Shown: piece by piece, positions 62,529-64,000 of the stretch
How positions within the stretch are numbered: the first letter of the stretch is position 1
Layout: each line of letters opens with the position of its first letter
From: Calvatia gigantea
Taxonomy: Eukaryota; Basidiomycota; Agaricomycetes; Agaricales; Lycoperdaceae
NCBI GenBank assembly: GCA_025093985.1
Contig: JACAAK010000002.1
Span: 62,001 to 126,000 of the forward strand
DNA: 64,000 nt
Direction of reading: 5' to 3'
Position numbers and translations under genes: made by a program
Notes under the pieces: model-generated
The model's input: the letters and a program-made list of their open reading frames with translations, nothing else
What the model was told of the DNA's origin: nothing
Databases searched by the model: none

Positions 62529-62822
62529 TTAACACTCCACGATTAAATGATTATAGGGTGTAAACCCAGATTAAACCTCTCCATTATGATTATAGGGCGA
62601 AAACCCAGATTAAACGTTACGATTATAGGGTGTAAACCCAGATTAAAACCCCTTGATTACGTGATTACAAGGGCGTCAAGAATTAAGATTAAAACCTCCC
62701 GATTACATGACTGCAAGGGTGTACAACCCAGATTGAGACCCATCCCGACTACACAATTATGAGGGTGTAAAAAGCCCAGAAGTAAACCCCTAATTAAGTT
62801 AATTATAAAGGTGTAAACCCAG
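62529..62822 (+). repeat. minisatellite of about seven 33-47-bp units
   Basis: Units share a GATTATAGGGTGTAAACCCA core followed by GATTAAA and a variable tail. Starts fall near 62549, 62588, 62621, 62663, 62709, 62755 and 62801, and copies diverge toward the right. It lies inside the unit-B insertion. Confidence 0.8.
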
Positions 62823-64000
62823 CCCTCCCGTTCGCCAAGATTCTCGAGCATTGCTGAAATGCTGATGGCTCCAAAGGACCAAAGGACGCCACACTGATGT
62901 CCCCCGACACCCGTTGAAATGTTCACAATGACATCCCCAACTGGCAGGGCAGGAACATCTCACCACTGGATCTGACAAGAGCAGTTACTATCGCCTGCAG
63001 GCGCACCAATCCCCTTCACGACTTCTTGATGAGACAGTCACGCAGGGGCCGTGCAACTCAAACTCCCAGATTGAAATGACTACACAAGGGAAAGACCCGT
63101 TCAAATCTAATTAATGTTGCTGTGAATTGAACAAGAAACAACACCTCATTGTGACTTCATAGTGTCAAACTGTAACGGAGAGACACTTTGTTGTGAATCC
63201 GCGATGTCGAAGCGTAATGAAGTGGGGTGTCGAAATCTTATCCAAGTGCATTATGAGTACGGCTTGACTAGGTGAAATATTGTCAACTACCCAACAAGAC
63301 AACAAGGGGATACATTAAAAACCCATGAAAAACCGGGTACCCCAACACAGGTCTTCGGATCATCGAAGTTCTCGTTCGGGACTATATATACCGGGATAGT
63401 GATATTCTCAACGAAACAGAAGATCACGTGTATCAGACCAAGTCTATTATAGAACATATAAGGAGTATACAACAAATGGATCATCAACATGTTCATCCAA
63501 TTTCATAGCGTCAAGATTCAAGTTTAACAGCATCCTTGTCATCATGACTTGTTGGGAGACACCCCGGCATCTGAACCTCAGCATTTATCACAGCCGAGGC
63601 CTGATTGTGTAATACTAGATTATCCATTATACACTCCCTCTTTTGATATGGATACCTAACACTATAAAACACGAAGATAACAGATATAGCAACCCGGCAT
63701 TAATAACAGAACGGACAGAGCCAACCGCTTTTTGGAGGCTAGCCATCTCGCCACCAGGGGCAACGCGACGGCTGTGCGGTTGGTGGGCGACCCGTCTGCG
63801 TTCCCCCTTCGGCTCACAACCATGGCCATCGGGGGACCTTTTCCGGCTCCCGATCGGCCATCCCCCAAAACCATGTGCAACGTCCACTACTAATTACCTT
63901 AGCCTCCTCCGTCATAAGGCAGCACAAGAATGACATTTCTTCTCATTCACGTCATCCCTGGGGAAGGAATCACACTTCTTGTTTCTTGCTCACCCCGGTT

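Larger units (their letters stand above)
61907..63929. mobile_element. 2,023-bp insertion in duplication unit B
   Basis: Unit A reads GGCTCAC directly into TATGACATTTC (53423-53440); unit B reads GGCTCAC at 61900-61906, then 2,023 bp of unrelated DNA, then ATGACATTTC from 63930. The insert starts with a 9-bp hairpin, contains a minisatellite and, near 63550, sequence starting TGTTGGGAGACACC that resembles the start of a fungal LTR with a TATAAAA box (63663). No TIR, clear target-site duplication or retroelement coding domain was found; it may be a composite of retroelement fragments. Confidence 0.6.
56243..64000 (+). repeat. tandem segmental duplication, unit B, interrupted and running off the window
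   Basis: Second copy of the HSF-bearing unit. It matches unit A from its 5' flank through the gene to 59747, then again at 61814-61906, then at 63930-64000. The gaps are two insertions absent from unit A. The match is still continuing at the last base, so the unit extends beyond the window. Confidence 0.85.

Overview
The window is nuclear DNA from a filamentous basidiomycete, most likely an Agaricomycete (mushroom-forming fungus). The evidence is dense short spliceosomal introns of about 48-60 bp, a fungal Skn7/Prr1-type HSF-receiver regulator, NACHT/WD40 STAND genes, repeated HSF-type regulators, and C/T-rich upstream leaders. No bacterial, organellar or viral signature was seen. All functional calls come from reading translated sequence by eye; no database search was run.

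Layout. 1-5.6 kb: two divergent paralogous MFS (monocarboxylate-porter-like) genes, the first running off the left edge. 5.6-8.6 kb: no recognisable gene. 8.6-18.1 kb: a conserved housekeeping stretch with eIF4A (nine exons), a dual-specificity phosphatase whose first coding exon is only the ATG, a Rab-type GTPase, and the 67-residue mitochondrial ATP synthase epsilon subunit. 18.1-22 kb: SKN7 on the minus strand. 23.9-29.1 kb: a large NACHT-WD40 STAND gene with 14 WD40 repeats. 29.4-38 kb: a possible oxidative or degradative neighbourhood with an MDR oxidoreductase, a double-length amidohydrolase and a flavin monooxygenase. 38.2-43.2 kb: a large coiled-coil/disordered protein divergent from dephospho-CoA kinase. 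43.3-45.5 kb: an HSF-type factor (HSF-C). 45.7-49.7 kb: a decayed NACHT gene and a second, broken MDR gene. 50-64 kb: a tandem segmental duplication, each unit carrying an HSF-type regulator (HSF-A, HSF-B). The second unit is interrupted by a 2,066-bp terminal-inverted-repeat element and by a further 2,023-bp insertion containing a minisatellite; the uninterrupted counterpart of both sites is visible in the first unit.

A theme through the window is single-base indels, mostly extra bases next to an identical base, that break otherwise well-conserved frames in STAND, HSF, MDR, SKN7, coiled-coil and dephospho-CoA kinase genes, while eIF4A, ATP synthase epsilon and the phosphatase read cleanly. 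This fits uncorrected insertion-type long-read error at least as well as pseudogenisation, so 'broken' calls should be read with that in mind.

The most distinctive structure is the HSF-gene tandem array with the nested TIR element at the right end of the window.
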